9,572 nt of DNA from Savagea sp. (GTDB taxonomy: Bacteria > Bacillota > Bacilli > Bacillales_A > Planococcaceae): positions 1-9,572 of the forward strand of contig JASLHQ010000024.1 in NCBI GenBank assembly GCA_030152265.1, read 5' to 3'. Positions 1 through 6,923 of the stretch are shown in pieces. The position numbers and the translations under genes are program-made. Numbering within the stretch: the first letter of the stretch is position 1; the number at the start of each line of letters is the position of its first letter. The notes beneath the pieces were generated by a model. It was not told where the DNA came from. It made no database searches and worked only from the letters and a program-made list of their open reading frames with translations.

Positions 1-58
1 GTGGACTTTCGTATTCTCTAAAGCGATGTTGCGAAATGACGAACATCTACACGGACAA

Positions 59-1429
59 TTACATTGGACGAACTGTTAATTTCGCTACATTTTCAATATG
101 AGTAGAATGGCCGAACATATCAACAGGTTGTACTTCTTCTACGTTGTAGCCGCCTTCGTATAAAGTTTTTAAATCGCGGGCTAATGTGGCAGGGTTGCAC
201 GATACGTAGACGACGCGTTCTGGTTTGTATGTGAGTATCGTCTCTAACAGTTGGGCGTCACAGCCTTTGCGCGGGGGATCGACGACGAGAACGTCAATTT
301 TTTTTCCTTCGGCATACCATTCTGGGACGATTTCTTCTGATTTTCCGACTAAGAACGTTGCATTTTCGATGCCGTTTAGCTCCGCATTACGCTTCGCATC
401 TGCAATCGCAGCAGGGACAATTTCAACTCCGTATACATGTTTCGCTCGTTTTGCTAAAGATAGAGAGATCGTCCCGATGCCACAATACGCATCGATGACT
501 GTCTCTTTTCCAGTTAAGCCTGCATATTGCAGTGCTTGATCATACAATACTTCCGTCTGTTTACGATTCACTTGATAAAACGAATTAGCTGAAATTTCGA
601 ATGTGATGCCATTCAGTTCATCTTCAATGACGGCTGGACCGTAAATCGGTGTCGATTCGTGGCCGAGAATGACATTCGTATTTTTCATATTCACATTTTG
701 CACAATCGATGTAATAGTCGGTTCAATTTCGAGTAACTGTTCGACGATTTCTCGTTCTTTCGCTAACTTTTTCACATTCGTCACGAGAACAACCATCAAC
801 TGGCCCGTCGCTTCTCCGACACGGACGACGATGTGGCGCAATGTTCCTTTAAATGTTTGTTCATCATACGGATCTAGCTGCAAACGTTGTAAATGGGGCA
901 ACATCCCATTCAAAATACGGTCAGCATGTGCCGACTGAATGAGACATTCCGATGTTTCAACGACATCGTGAGTTCGCGGACGATAAAACCCCCACACCGC
1001 ACGCTCTCCTTGTTGTTGAATCGGAACTTGCGATTTGTTGCGGTAGCGCCAAGGTTCACTCATTCCTTTAACAGGATGAACTGGAACATGTTGTAAATGT
1101 CCAATGCGATCTAATGTTTGACGTACGTTTTGCCATTTTTGTTGAAGTTGAGCCTCATAAGATAAATGCTGCATTTGACAGCCTCCACATGCGTTGTATA
1201 CCGGACAAGGTGGCTCTACTCGGTCCTGACTCTCTTCAAGAATCGTGAGTAATTTTCCAAAACCATATTTCTTCAATGTTTTTACAATTTTAATTTCTAC
1301 TTTTTCTCCGACAAGTGCACCTGGAATAAAAATCGGATAATGCTCGATTTTAGCGACTCCATGACCTTCTGAAGTTAAATCTACAATATTCACGATATGC
1401 TGTTCGTTTTTATGTACTACAAATGACAC
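59..1429 (-). CDS. rlmCD: 23S rRNA (uracil-C5)-methyltransferase RlmCD (RumA/TrmA family)
   Basis: This protein of 456 residues is a SAM-dependent RNA m5U methyltransferase. The B. subtilis homologue (YefA) modifies U747 and U1939 of 23S rRNA and has nearly the same length. In order I see an N-terminal TRAM domain (about residues 10-65), then the four cysteines expected to hold a 4Fe-4S cluster (C75, C81, C84 in CPVYNACGGC, and C162). SAM motif I DAYCGIGT lies at 313-320 and the DPPRKG motif at 384-389. The nucleophile is C411 in VSCNP and the general base E446 in HIENVA. All key residues are present, so the enzyme should be active. I chose the GTG at 1429 because a GAGGAGG lies 7 bases upstream and the TRAM domain begins just after it. 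The frame stays open for another 54 codons upstream, but those residues overlap the previous gene and do not look like protein of this family. It is probably co-transcribed with the Excalibur-domain gene, 13 bases away. Confidence 0.95.
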   Translation of the reverse strand: MSFVVHKNEQHIVNIVDLTSEGHGVAKIEHYPIFIPGALVGEKVEIKIVKTLKKYGFGKLLTILEESQDRVEPPCPVYNACGGCQMQHLSYEAQLQQKWQNVRQTLDRIGHLQHVPVHPVKGMSEPWRYRNKSQVPIQQQGERAVWGFYRPRTHDVVETSECLIQSAHADRILNGMLPHLQRLQLDPYDEQTFKGTLRHIVVRVGEATGQLMVVLVTNVKKLAKEREIVEQLLEIEPTITSIVQNVNMKNTNVILGHESTPIYGPAVIEDELNGITFEISANSFYQVNRKQTEVLYDQALQYAGLTGKETVIDAYCGIGTISLSLAKRAKHVYGVEIVPAAIADAKRNAELNGIENATFLVGKSEEIVPEWYAEGKKIDVLVVDPPRKGCDAQLLETILTYKPERVVYVSCNPATLARDLKTLYEGGYNVEEVQPVDMFGHSTHIENVAKLTVRPM

Positions 1430-1436
1430 GTACGTT

Positions 1437-1443
1437 CCTCCTC
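1437..1443 (-). promoter_or_regulatory. Ribosome binding site fixing the GTG start of rlmCD
   Basis: A GAGGAGG (minus strand) lies 7 bases before the GTG at 1429. Its first G is the last base of the upstream gene's TAG stop, so termination and re-initiation are almost contiguous. This site is the main reason to reject the longer open frame. Confidence 0.85.
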
Positions 1444-1913
1444 TATTTACTCGTTTCACATGCCCAATCATCTTTATCACGGTCCATACCCGGACGATAC
1501 GCTGGATGTCCTTTTGGTACACCATCGGGATATACTCTTCGCAACTCCGTACAATTTTCAAAATTCGTTTGACCTTCGATAATCGGTACACCTAATACTT
1601 CTTTTCGTTTTTGTTGCGCATCCTCTTCGACCGGCTTACTCTCTCGTTCTGGACGTTCTGGTCGCTGTTCAATAGGTTTTGTTTCTTCTTGCTTTTTTTG
1701 AACAGGAGTAAAATGGTTTTCTTCCACTTCAATCAATTGTTTAGGTTGTAAATCTATCGTCTTTAACTTTTCATACGTTTCCTTCAAGTGTTGAGGGGAA
1801 CGTGGAGTTTTTGATATTCGCTCTTCCACTAAGACGAATAAAATAAATGCATTAATGCATACTAAACTAATAATAATCAACGTTGCGAAAAAGGTGATTA
1901 CTTTTCTCATCAT
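1443..1913 (-). CDS. Membrane-anchored protein with C-terminal Excalibur (calcium-binding-like) domain
   Basis: A protein of 156 residues with three visible parts. A hydrophobic segment at about residues 5-29 follows a short basic N-terminus and probably acts as an uncleaved anchor. A charged Pro/Glu/Lys/Gln-rich linker spans about 35-105. A C-terminal domain spans about 118-153 with C121 and C152 and ends in DRDKDDWACE, close to the Excalibur signature DxDxDGxxCE. In that family the Asp-rich loop resembles an EF-hand calcium site and the domain is usually found on secreted or surface proteins. Here the usual Gly is Asp (D149). The predicted topology puts the domain outside the membrane (inference). 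The start is the ATG at 1913, with GGGAG 5 bases upstream; a second ATG at 1910 has slightly better spacing. The precise role is unknown. It has its own promoter candidate and precedes rlmCD by 13 bases. Confidence 0.8.
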   Translation of the reverse strand: MMRKVITFFATLIIISLVCINAFILFVLVEERISKTPRSPQHLKETYEKLKTIDLQPKQLIEVEENHFTPVQKKQEETKPIEQRPERPERESKPVEEDAQQKRKEVLGVPIIEGQTNFENCTELRRVYPDGVPKGHPAYRPGMDRDKDDWACETSK

Positions 1914-1952
1914 CTTAACTCCCAATCATTGTAATTAAATTTAGTGTACCAT

Positions 1953-1982
1953 GTTATATCGAGAGAAAGAAGCTCTCTTCAA
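1953..1982 (-). promoter_or_regulatory. Sigma-A-type promoter candidate for the Excalibur gene and rlmCD
   Basis: On the minus strand TTGAAG (1982-1977) and TATAAC (1958-1953) are separated by 18 bases. They match 4/6 and 5/6 of the consensus. The pair lies downstream of the dgkB terminator and 39 bases before the ATG, which is where a promoter is needed. A short inverted repeat, GAGAG/CTCTC at 1961-1977, falls inside the spacer. The assignment is by eye only. Confidence 0.5.
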
Positions 1983-2025
1983 GCGTTTCCACCAATTATT
2001 TCTTAGGAAATGTTCATTTAACGAG

Positions 2026-2068
2026 AAAAATACCGTCTGAACATCTCATATCTATGTCCAAACGGCAT
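2026..2068 (-). terminator. Rho-independent terminator after dgkB
   Basis: On the minus strand a 15-bp stem (2068-2054 with 2044-2030; three G-U pairs, no mismatches) encloses a 9-base loop and is followed by a run of T (2030-2026). It begins 4 bases after the dgkB stop codon. This is the clearest transcription end in the window, and it separates dgkB from the Excalibur/rlmCD unit. Confidence 0.85.
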
Positions 2069-2072
2069 TCCC

Positions 2073-2984
2073 TTATTTTGTATGTTTTTCAATTGCTACA
2101 TGCGGGGCGAATATTTCAATATGGCGCTCTAAATTATCGAAAGTTGCTGGAAGCTTTCCACCGTATTCACCATCTAAATTTAGCAGCACTTCATCATTAG
2201 AATGAACTTTGATTGATGAAGCTCGGGCATGTATGACGAGTGGATCATTTAAATGCTCGCCACGCAACGCGTTTGTTGCCACCCGAATAAATTCTGCTAC
2301 ATTACATTTGCGTAAAATGAGCAGTGTGAATTTCCCATCATTAATGCTCGCACCTGGCGCTAATTTTTCAAATCCACCAATCGAATTCGTTAATCCTACT
2401 AAAAATAACATCGCTTCTTCATCGAACACTTCCCCATCGTATTCGATATGTACATGACTCGCATGAATGGAAGGTAACATTTCAATCCCTTTCAAATAAT
2501 AAGCGAGCTGACCGAGCATTGTTTTCAATTTAATCGGCACTTCATACGTTAATTCTGTAATTCTTCCACCACCTGCGATATTAATGAAATGGCGTTCACC
2601 ATTCATTAAACCGACATCGACAGGTAATGAATGGCCATCTACAATAATATCGACAGCTTCTTCAATTTCTCGTGGAATGTGAAGAGCTCGTGCGAAATCA
2701 TTCGTCGTTCCCGTCGGAATTAAGCCGATTTTCGGACGTTTTTCAAAATGAGAGATTCCTGCGACGACTTCGTTTAACGTCCCATCACCACCTGCAGCAA
2801 TGATGACATCATAACCTTGCTCCACTGCCCATTCTGCCGCATGTTTCGCATCACCTTCACATGTCGTCGCATGTGTGCTCGTTTCATAGCCTCCACGTTC
2901 TAACTTTTCCAAAACCGAAGCTAAATGTTTACGAATGATTTCACGACCAGAAGTCGGGTTGTAAATTAATCGTGCACGTTTCAT
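2073..2984 (-). CDS. dgkB: Diacylglycerol kinase DgkB (soluble, lipid kinase family)
   Basis: A protein of 303 residues, the same length as B. subtilis DgkB (YerQ). It phosphorylates diacylglycerol to phosphatidic acid with ATP at the inner face of the membrane. In Gram-positive bacteria this returns the diacylglycerol released during lipoteichoic acid synthesis to phospholipid synthesis. Visible motifs are the nucleotide-binding GGDGT at 65-69 in AAGGDGTLNEVV, GTTNDFAR at 92-99, the metal-site INDG (D216), and NLDGE at 269-273, whose E273 corresponds to the general base described in S. aureus DgkB. The ATG at 2984 has an AAGG 6 bases upstream. The gene follows the thioredoxin-like gene after 62 bases with no obvious terminator between, so read-through from upstream is likely. 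A strong terminator follows it. YegS/BmrU-type lipid kinases are related, but length, motifs and gene neighbourhood favour DgkB. Confidence 0.93.
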   Translation of the reverse strand: MKRARLIYNPTSGREIIRKHLASVLEKLERGGYETSTHATTCEGDAKHAAEWAVEQGYDVIIAAGGDGTLNEVVAGISHFEKRPKIGLIPTGTTNDFARALHIPREIEEAVDIIVDGHSLPVDVGLMNGERHFINIAGGGRITELTYEVPIKLKTMLGQLAYYLKGIEMLPSIHASHVHIEYDGEVFDEEAMLFLVGLTNSIGGFEKLAPGASINDGKFTLLILRKCNVAEFIRVATNALRGEHLNDPLVIHARASSIKVHSNDEVLLNLDGEYGGKLPATFDNLERHIEIFAPHVAIEKHTK

Positions 2985-3046
2985 ATTTTTCCTTCTTTCT
3001 CATCGTCATTTACTGTAATGATAACGTTCCACGCTTCAAAATGTTC

Positions 3047-3601
3047 CTACCCCTTTGTAAGCCACATCACTAATTCGTCATGGACCGCTAACCAATAGTC
3101 ACGGTTTTCTTTATATTGAGTCGTTAAATGTTGAATCGCTTCCGAACGTTTTTCTTCAAAATCTGGAGCTTCCTTATCTGGTAAGCTGCTCATCATTTGG
3201 GTTACGTCACGCTGAATCATTTGTGCACGTGGTCCCCATTTTCCGAGCACCTCTCCTTCATCGTCTAACAATAAATAAATCGGAATTGAACGACCCCCAT
3301 TCGTTAAATGGCGATCGATTAACGTCGTATCTGCATCTCGGTAAGCGATGCGAATATCGAGGTCGTACACTTTTCCTAAATGACGCAAAATCGCATTGTT
3401 CATCATCGCATCACCACACCAATCTTCCGTAATCACTAATACGTTTTGAGATTTCGGTCGGAATGCTTCGTAATAATGTGTAGCTTTTGGCAATTGAAAC
3501 GTTTGATAAATTTTTTCGCTTTCTTCTTTTTTCTCCGTCATTTGTTCCATATACGTTTGTAACGAAATTCCTTTTTCGAAAAATTGACGTTCAATGGTCA
3601 T
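3047..3601 (-). CDS. Thioredoxin-fold protein with a single active-site cysteine (WCGDA)
   Basis: A protein of 184 residues. After an alpha-helical N-terminal region (1-50), the segment LVITEDWCGDAMMN (residues 55-68) occupies the place of the thioredoxin active site. Strand ISI-type residues with a probable cis-proline at P107 (GGRSIPIYLLLDD) follow. The layout fits the thioredoxin-like Bacillales family I associate with Pfam Thioredoxin_9 (recalled, not searched). The normal CGPC pair is CGDA here, and C62 is the only cysteine in the whole protein, so it cannot form an internal disulfide. Monothiol chemistry, such as reduction or adduct formation with a low-molecular-weight thiol, is possible but is inference. 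I chose the ATG at 3601 because GGAGG sits 8 bases upstream. An in-frame ATG at 3616 would add MEENE, but that stretch is the ribosome binding site itself. The gene sits between gatB, with a hairpin between them, and dgkB. Confidence 0.8.
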   Translation of the reverse strand: MTIERQFFEKGISLQTYMEQMTEKKEESEKIYQTFQLPKATHYYEAFRPKSQNVLVITEDWCGDAMMNNAILRHLGKVYDLDIRIAYRDADTTLIDRHLTNGGRSIPIYLLLDDEGEVLGKWGPRAQMIQRDVTQMMSSLPDKEAPDFEEKRSEAIQHLTTQYKENRDYWLAVHDELVMWLTKG

Positions 3602-3609
3602 TTCATTTT

Positions 3610-3614
3610 CCTCC
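3610..3614 (-). promoter_or_regulatory. Ribosome binding site fixing the start of the thioredoxin-like gene
   Basis: GGAGG on the minus strand lies 8 bases before the ATG at 3601. It lies inside the codons that the alternative upstream ATG (3616) would translate, which argues against that longer start. It begins 5 bases after the end of the hairpin at 3620-3651. Confidence 0.8.
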
Positions 3615-3619
3615 ATTTG

Positions 3620-3653
3620 AAAGAAACACCCAGCGCACTGGGTGTTTCTTTTA
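3620..3653 (-). terminator. Hairpin terminator or attenuator between gatB and the thioredoxin-like gene
   Basis: A perfect 14-bp inverted repeat (arms 3620-3633 and 3638-3651, core ACACCCAG/CTGGGTGT) with a 4-base loop starts 5 bases after the gatB stop. The minus-strand 3' arm ends in GTTTCTTTC, so the U-rich tract is short, interrupted and mostly inside the stem. It can terminate gatCAB transcription, perhaps only in part. The tract on the plus strand is similar (TTTCTTTTAG), so the element could work in both directions. Confidence 0.7.
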
Positions 3654-3656
3654 GTC

Positions 3657-5084
3657 TTATCGTTTTTGAATTTCTTCCATTAAAATCTTGTTGACGAGTT
3701 GAGGGTTCGCTTGACCTTTTGATAACTTCATCACTTGACCGACGAGGAAGCCAACTGCACGCTTTTTACCTTCTTTAAAGTCAATGATAGATTGTTCGTT
3801 ATTGTCGAGCGCTTCTGTAACGAATGCTAACAATTGATCCGGATCAGAAATTTGAATCATTCCTTTTTCCTTCACGATTGTGTTCGCATCTCCACCGTTT
3901 GTGACGAGCTCTTGGAATACTTTTTTCGCAATTTTTGAAGAAATCGTACCGTCTGAAATTAATTTTACCATGCTCGCTAAGTTTTCAGGCGTTAATTTCG
4001 TATCATGTAATTCGATTTGTTCTTTGTTTAAGTATGCTGAAACATCACCCATTAACCAGTTTGATGCAAGTTTCGGATCAGCTCCCGCTTCTACTGTCGC
4101 ATCGAAGAAATCTGACATTTCTTTCGTCAATGTTAAAACCATCGCATCGTATGCTGGAAGGTCATATTCTTCTACGTAACGTTGTTGACGAGCGTCTGGA
4201 AGTTCTGGAATTTCTGCACGTACGCGTTCAATCCACTCTTCATCGACATGCACTTCCGCTAAGTCTGGATCGTTGATGAAACGATAGTCGTCTGCGCTAC
4301 CTTTAATACGCATGAGCGTCGTTTCACCTGTCGCTTCGTCGTAACGACGTGTTTCAGATTGGATTTCTCCACCTGCTGTTACGACTTCGATTTGACGTTG
4401 TACTTCTCGCTCAATTCCACGACGCACGAAGTTGAATGAGTTTAAGTTTTTCAATTCTGTCTTCGTGTTGAATCCTTCTTGACCGTACGGACGAATTGAA
4501 ATGTTCGCATCACAACGAAGTGAACCTTCCTCCATACGTACGTCAGAAACTCCTGTATATTGAATGATTGCTTTTAATTTTTCTAAAAATGCATACGCTT
4601 CATCTGCTGAGCGAATGTCCGCTTCCGTTACAATCTCGATTAAAGGTGTTCCTTGACGGTTTAAGTCTACGAGAGAGTATCCAGGTCCGTGCGTTAATTT
4701 ACCTGCGTCTTCCTCTAAGTGAATGTGGTGAAGACGGATGCGCTTTTTCACACCGTCGACTTCGATATCGACATAACCGCCGACACCGATCGGGCGTTCA
4801 TCTTGTGTAATTTGGTACGCTTTCGGATTGTCTGGATAGAAGTAATGTTTACGGTCGAAATGTTGTTCGCGAGAAATCTCACAGTTCAACGCGAGTGCTG
4901 CTTTCATTCCGTAATCGATCGCACGCGTATTTAATACAGGAAGCACACCTGGGTATGCTAAGTCTGTAATGTTAATGTTCGTATTCGGTTCAGCACCGAA
5001 ATGTGCAGGTGCTGGTGAGAAAATTTTCGTATCTGTTTTTAATTCAACGTGAACTTCAAGTCCTACGATTGTTTCGAAATTCAT
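3657..5084 (-). CDS. gatB: Asp-tRNA(Asn)/Glu-tRNA(Gln) amidotransferase subunit B
   Basis: A protein of 475 residues, full length for GatB. In the cytosolic GatCAB complex this subunit binds the mischarged tRNA and uses ATP to activate the Glu or Asp side chain, while ammonia arrives from GatA. I see the N-terminal GLEVHVEL (8-15), the family signature DRKHYFYPDNPKAYQ (77-91), HLEEDAGK (122-129), the DLNRQGTPLIEIV segment (about 140-152) and MEEGSLRCDAN (184-194). A helical YqeY-like tail ends in GQVMKLSKGQANPQ and KILMEEI near the C-terminus and would contact the tRNA. Its ATG overlaps the gatA stop as ATGA, and its AGGAGGTG ribosome binding site is encoded in the last codons of gatA, so translation is probably coupled. 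A hairpin terminator follows. No defect is visible. Confidence 0.97.
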   Translation of the reverse strand: MNFETIVGLEVHVELKTDTKIFSPAPAHFGAEPNTNINITDLAYPGVLPVLNTRAIDYGMKAALALNCEISREQHFDRKHYFYPDNPKAYQITQDERPIGVGGYVDIEVDGVKKRIRLHHIHLEEDAGKLTHGPGYSLVDLNRQGTPLIEIVTEADIRSADEAYAFLEKLKAIIQYTGVSDVRMEEGSLRCDANISIRPYGQEGFNTKTELKNLNSFNFVRRGIEREVQRQIEVVTAGGEIQSETRRYDEATGETTLMRIKGSADDYRFINDPDLAEVHVDEEWIERVRAEIPELPDARQQRYVEEYDLPAYDAMVLTLTKEMSDFFDATVEAGADPKLASNWLMGDVSAYLNKEQIELHDTKLTPENLASMVKLISDGTISSKIAKKVFQELVTNGGDANTIVKEKGMIQISDPDQLLAFVTEALDNNEQSIIDFKEGKKRAVGFLVGQVMKLSKGQANPQLVNKILMEEIQKR

Positions 5085-6544
5085 GCGTTCGCACCTCCTG
5101 CTAATTGTGGTTGTTGCTCATAAAACTTCGTCGTTTGCTCGTAAGCATGTGCGACTTGATATAATGTCAACTCGTCGAAATGTTTACCCATCAATTGTAA
5201 ACCGACTGGTAAGCCATCAACGAATCCACAAGGAACGCTAAGTGCTGGAATTCCTGCTAAGTTCGCTGGCGTTGCTAAAATATCATCCATGCGTGAACGC
5301 GCTGGATCAGCTTGCGCTTTAAAGTCATAAGCGACGCTTGCTGCTGATGGTCCGACGATGATGTCATAATCTTTTAAAACATTTTGAACGTCTTCCGTCA
5401 TAAGCGTGCGTACTTTTTGTGCTTGTACGTACAATGGATCGTGGTGTTCAGCACTTAAAGCATACGTTCCGAATAAAAGACGTTTTTTCACTTCTGGACC
5501 GAATGCTTCCGCACGTGACATCGTGTACACTTCGTCTAAGTTTGTCGCGTTTGGTGAACGGTAACCGAAATGAATACCGTCATAGCGTGCTAAGTTTGAT
5601 GAAGCTTCTGCATAAGCGATCACCGCGTACATTTCCGCACCGTAAACGACATGTGGAATCGACACTTCGTCTACCGTTGCGCCGAGTGCTTCTAATTGTT
5701 TAATCGCTTCTTCCACTTTCTCTTTCACTTGTGGATCGAGACCTTCTCCGAAAAATTCTTTCGGCATCGCGATTTTGAGTCCTTTTAAGTTGCCATCTAA
5801 TTGCGCCACATAGTTCGGCACTTCTTCAGTTGCTGATGTCGTATCGTAACGATCTTCTCCCGCAATCGTTTGTAAAACGAGCGCGTTGTCTGCGACTGTT
5901 TTTGTCATCGGACCGATTTGGTCAAATGATGAAGCGAATGCGACGAGACCGAGTCGTGATACACGGCCATAAGTCGGTTTCATACCGACGATTCCACAAA
6001 AAGCTGCAGGTTGACGGACAGAGCCACCTGTATCTGTTCCGAGTGCGAACGCTACTTCATTCGCTGCCACTGCCGCTGCAGAACCACCTGAAGAACCACC
6101 TGGAACTTTCGCTGTATTCCACGGGTTACGTGTTTGTTTCATCGCTGATGTTTCTGTCGTTGAACCCATTGCGAACTCATCTAAGTTTAATTTACCGAGT
6201 GATACTGCGCCTGCTTCGTTCAATTTCGTTACGACTGTCGCATCATAAACAGGTACGAAGTTTTCTAACATTTTGCTTGCACACGTTGTCGCAATATCTT
6301 TCGTTACGATATTATCTTTAATTCCTGCTGGAATCCCGAACAATGCGCCTTCTTTTGAATCCGCATTGTCTAACTGTTCTGCGCGAGCGAGTGCTTCTTC
6401 TTTCGTCACTGTGATGAAAGCTTGTACCTCTTGTTCTACACTCTCTGTTTGAGCGAGTGCCGCTTCCGTTAATTCCTTAACAGAAACTTCTTTATTTTGA
6501 ATGAGTGATTGAAGTTCAATCACCGATTTTTTCATTAAGCTCAT
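5081..6544 (-). CDS. gatA: Asp-tRNA(Asn)/Glu-tRNA(Gln) amidotransferase subunit A
   Basis: A protein of 487 residues, the usual GatA length. This amidase-signature subunit hydrolyses glutamine and channels ammonia to GatB. The Ser-cisSer-Lys triad is complete: K76 in GIKDN, S151 in the GGSSGGSAAAVA signature segment, and S175 in DTGGSVRQPA. The C-terminal half keeps the conserved MDDILATPANLAG and LPVGLQLMG stretches. The ATG at 6544 is the first possible start because an in-frame TGA lies two codons upstream, and MSL is also how B. subtilis GatA begins. Its GAGGAGG (6562-6556) directly follows the gatC stop but lies 11 bases from the ATG, longer than usual. The 3' end overlaps gatB by 4 bases. 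Confidence 0.97.
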   Translation of the reverse strand: MSLMKKSVIELQSLIQNKEVSVKELTEAALAQTESVEQEVQAFITVTKEEALARAEQLDNADSKEGALFGIPAGIKDNIVTKDIATTCASKMLENFVPVYDATVVTKLNEAGAVSLGKLNLDEFAMGSTTETSAMKQTRNPWNTAKVPGGSSGGSAAAVAANEVAFALGTDTGGSVRQPAAFCGIVGMKPTYGRVSRLGLVAFASSFDQIGPMTKTVADNALVLQTIAGEDRYDTTSATEEVPNYVAQLDGNLKGLKIAMPKEFFGEGLDPQVKEKVEEAIKQLEALGATVDEVSIPHVVYGAEMYAVIAYAEASSNLARYDGIHFGYRSPNATNLDEVYTMSRAEAFGPEVKKRLLFGTYALSAEHHDPLYVQAQKVRTLMTEDVQNVLKDYDIIVGPSAASVAYDFKAQADPARSRMDDILATPANLAGIPALSVPCGFVDGLPVGLQLMGKHFDELTLYQVAHAYEQTTKFYEQQPQLAGGANA

Positions 6545-6564
6545 CTTTCAAGGATCCTCCTCGT

Positions 6565-6852
6565 TTAAAATGTATTCGGTACTTGAATCATGCCGTCTTC
6601 ATGTTCTGGAACGTTTTTCAACATTTCTTCACGGTCTAATAAGTCTGCTGGCTTATCTTCACGTAATACGTTCACGCGATGTAATGGATGTGTCATCGGT
6701 GCTACACCTTCCGTATCAACATCTTTCAACTTTGCCGTAAGTTCAACCATTTGTTGTAACTGCTCTGCATACGCTGCTTTTTCTTCTTCTGTTAATGCGA
6801 GACGTGCGAAGTCTGCAAAGTATTGAACATCTTCTTTTGTAAAGTTTGACAT
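6565..6852 (-). CDS. gatC: Asp-tRNA(Asn)/Glu-tRNA(Gln) amidotransferase subunit C
   Basis: A small protein of 95 residues (B. subtilis GatC has 96). GatC wraps around the GatA-GatB interface and stabilises the complex. Typical features are the N-terminal helix KEDVQYFADFARLALTEEE, the middle DVDTEGVAPMTHPL segment and LREDKPADLLDREEMLKNVPE near the C-terminus (each describes a family-conserved region). The start at 6852 is set by AGGAGG (6864-6859) 6 bases upstream. The frame stays open 11 codons further, but those codons cover the ribosome binding site. It is the first gene of gatCAB, 71 bases after camS and 20 bases before gatA, with a promoter candidate ahead. Confidence 0.95.
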   Translation of the reverse strand: MSNFTKEDVQYFADFARLALTEEEKAAYAEQLQQMVELTAKLKDVDTEGVAPMTHPLHRVNVLREDKPADLLDREEMLKNVPEHEDGMIQVPNTF

Positions 6853-6858
6853 AATGCG

Positions 6859-6864
6859 CCTCCT
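6859..6864 (-). promoter_or_regulatory. Ribosome binding site fixing the gatC start
   Basis: AGGAGG on the minus strand, 6 bases before the ATG at 6852. It excludes the longer in-frame start at 6885. Confidence 0.85.
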
Positions 6865-6880
6865 ATCTTGTACTCTACCT

Positions 6881-6909
6881 ATCATAACATCGTTTTTGTA
6901 ACGTGAAAA
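6881..6909 (-). promoter_or_regulatory. Sigma-A-type promoter candidate for gatCAB
   Basis: On the minus strand TTTTCA (6909-6904) and TATGAT (6886-6881) are spaced by 17 bases, matching 4/6 and 5/6 of the consensus. They lie between the camS stop and gatC. An inverted repeat GTGAAA/TTTCAC (6903-6908 and 6917-6922) overlaps the -35 box. It lacks a T-run, so it is not a typical terminator and could be a protein-binding site. No strong terminator separates camS from gatC, so read-through is also possible. Confidence 0.45.
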
Positions 6910-6923
6910 GTTGCCATTTCACA

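Noticed and set aside
1..79. A plus-strand frame from base 2 ending at TAA 77-79 could be the tail of a gene converging on rlmCD; a minus-strand ATG at 46 could start another gene.
   Set aside because: Only about 25 and 15 residues are visible. Neither resembles a known protein, the ATG at 46 has no ribosome binding site, and the first would overlap the rlmCD end. A 6-bp repeat GATGTT/AACATC at 25-47 has no T-run, so I do not call a terminator.
1980..1995. TGGAAACGCTT on the minus strand near the promoter of the Excalibur gene resembles a catabolite-response (cre) site.
   Set aside because: Only part of the consensus fits and the right half does not match, so chance is likely.
3006..3028. 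Short palindrome TCATT/AATGA between the thioredoxin-like gene and dgkB, with a weak promoter-like pair nearby.
   Set aside because: The arms are 5 bp, the motif does not match Fur or PerR boxes when compared base by base, and the -10 and -35 matches are poor.
5830..6321. A long plus-strand open frame (163 codons) inside gatA.
   Set aside because: It is opposite a full-length, clearly conserved gatA, its translation is Leu/Arg/Ser-rich and unlike any protein, and it has no ribosome binding site. It is a reverse-strand shadow, as are the other plus-strand frames inside the minus-strand genes.
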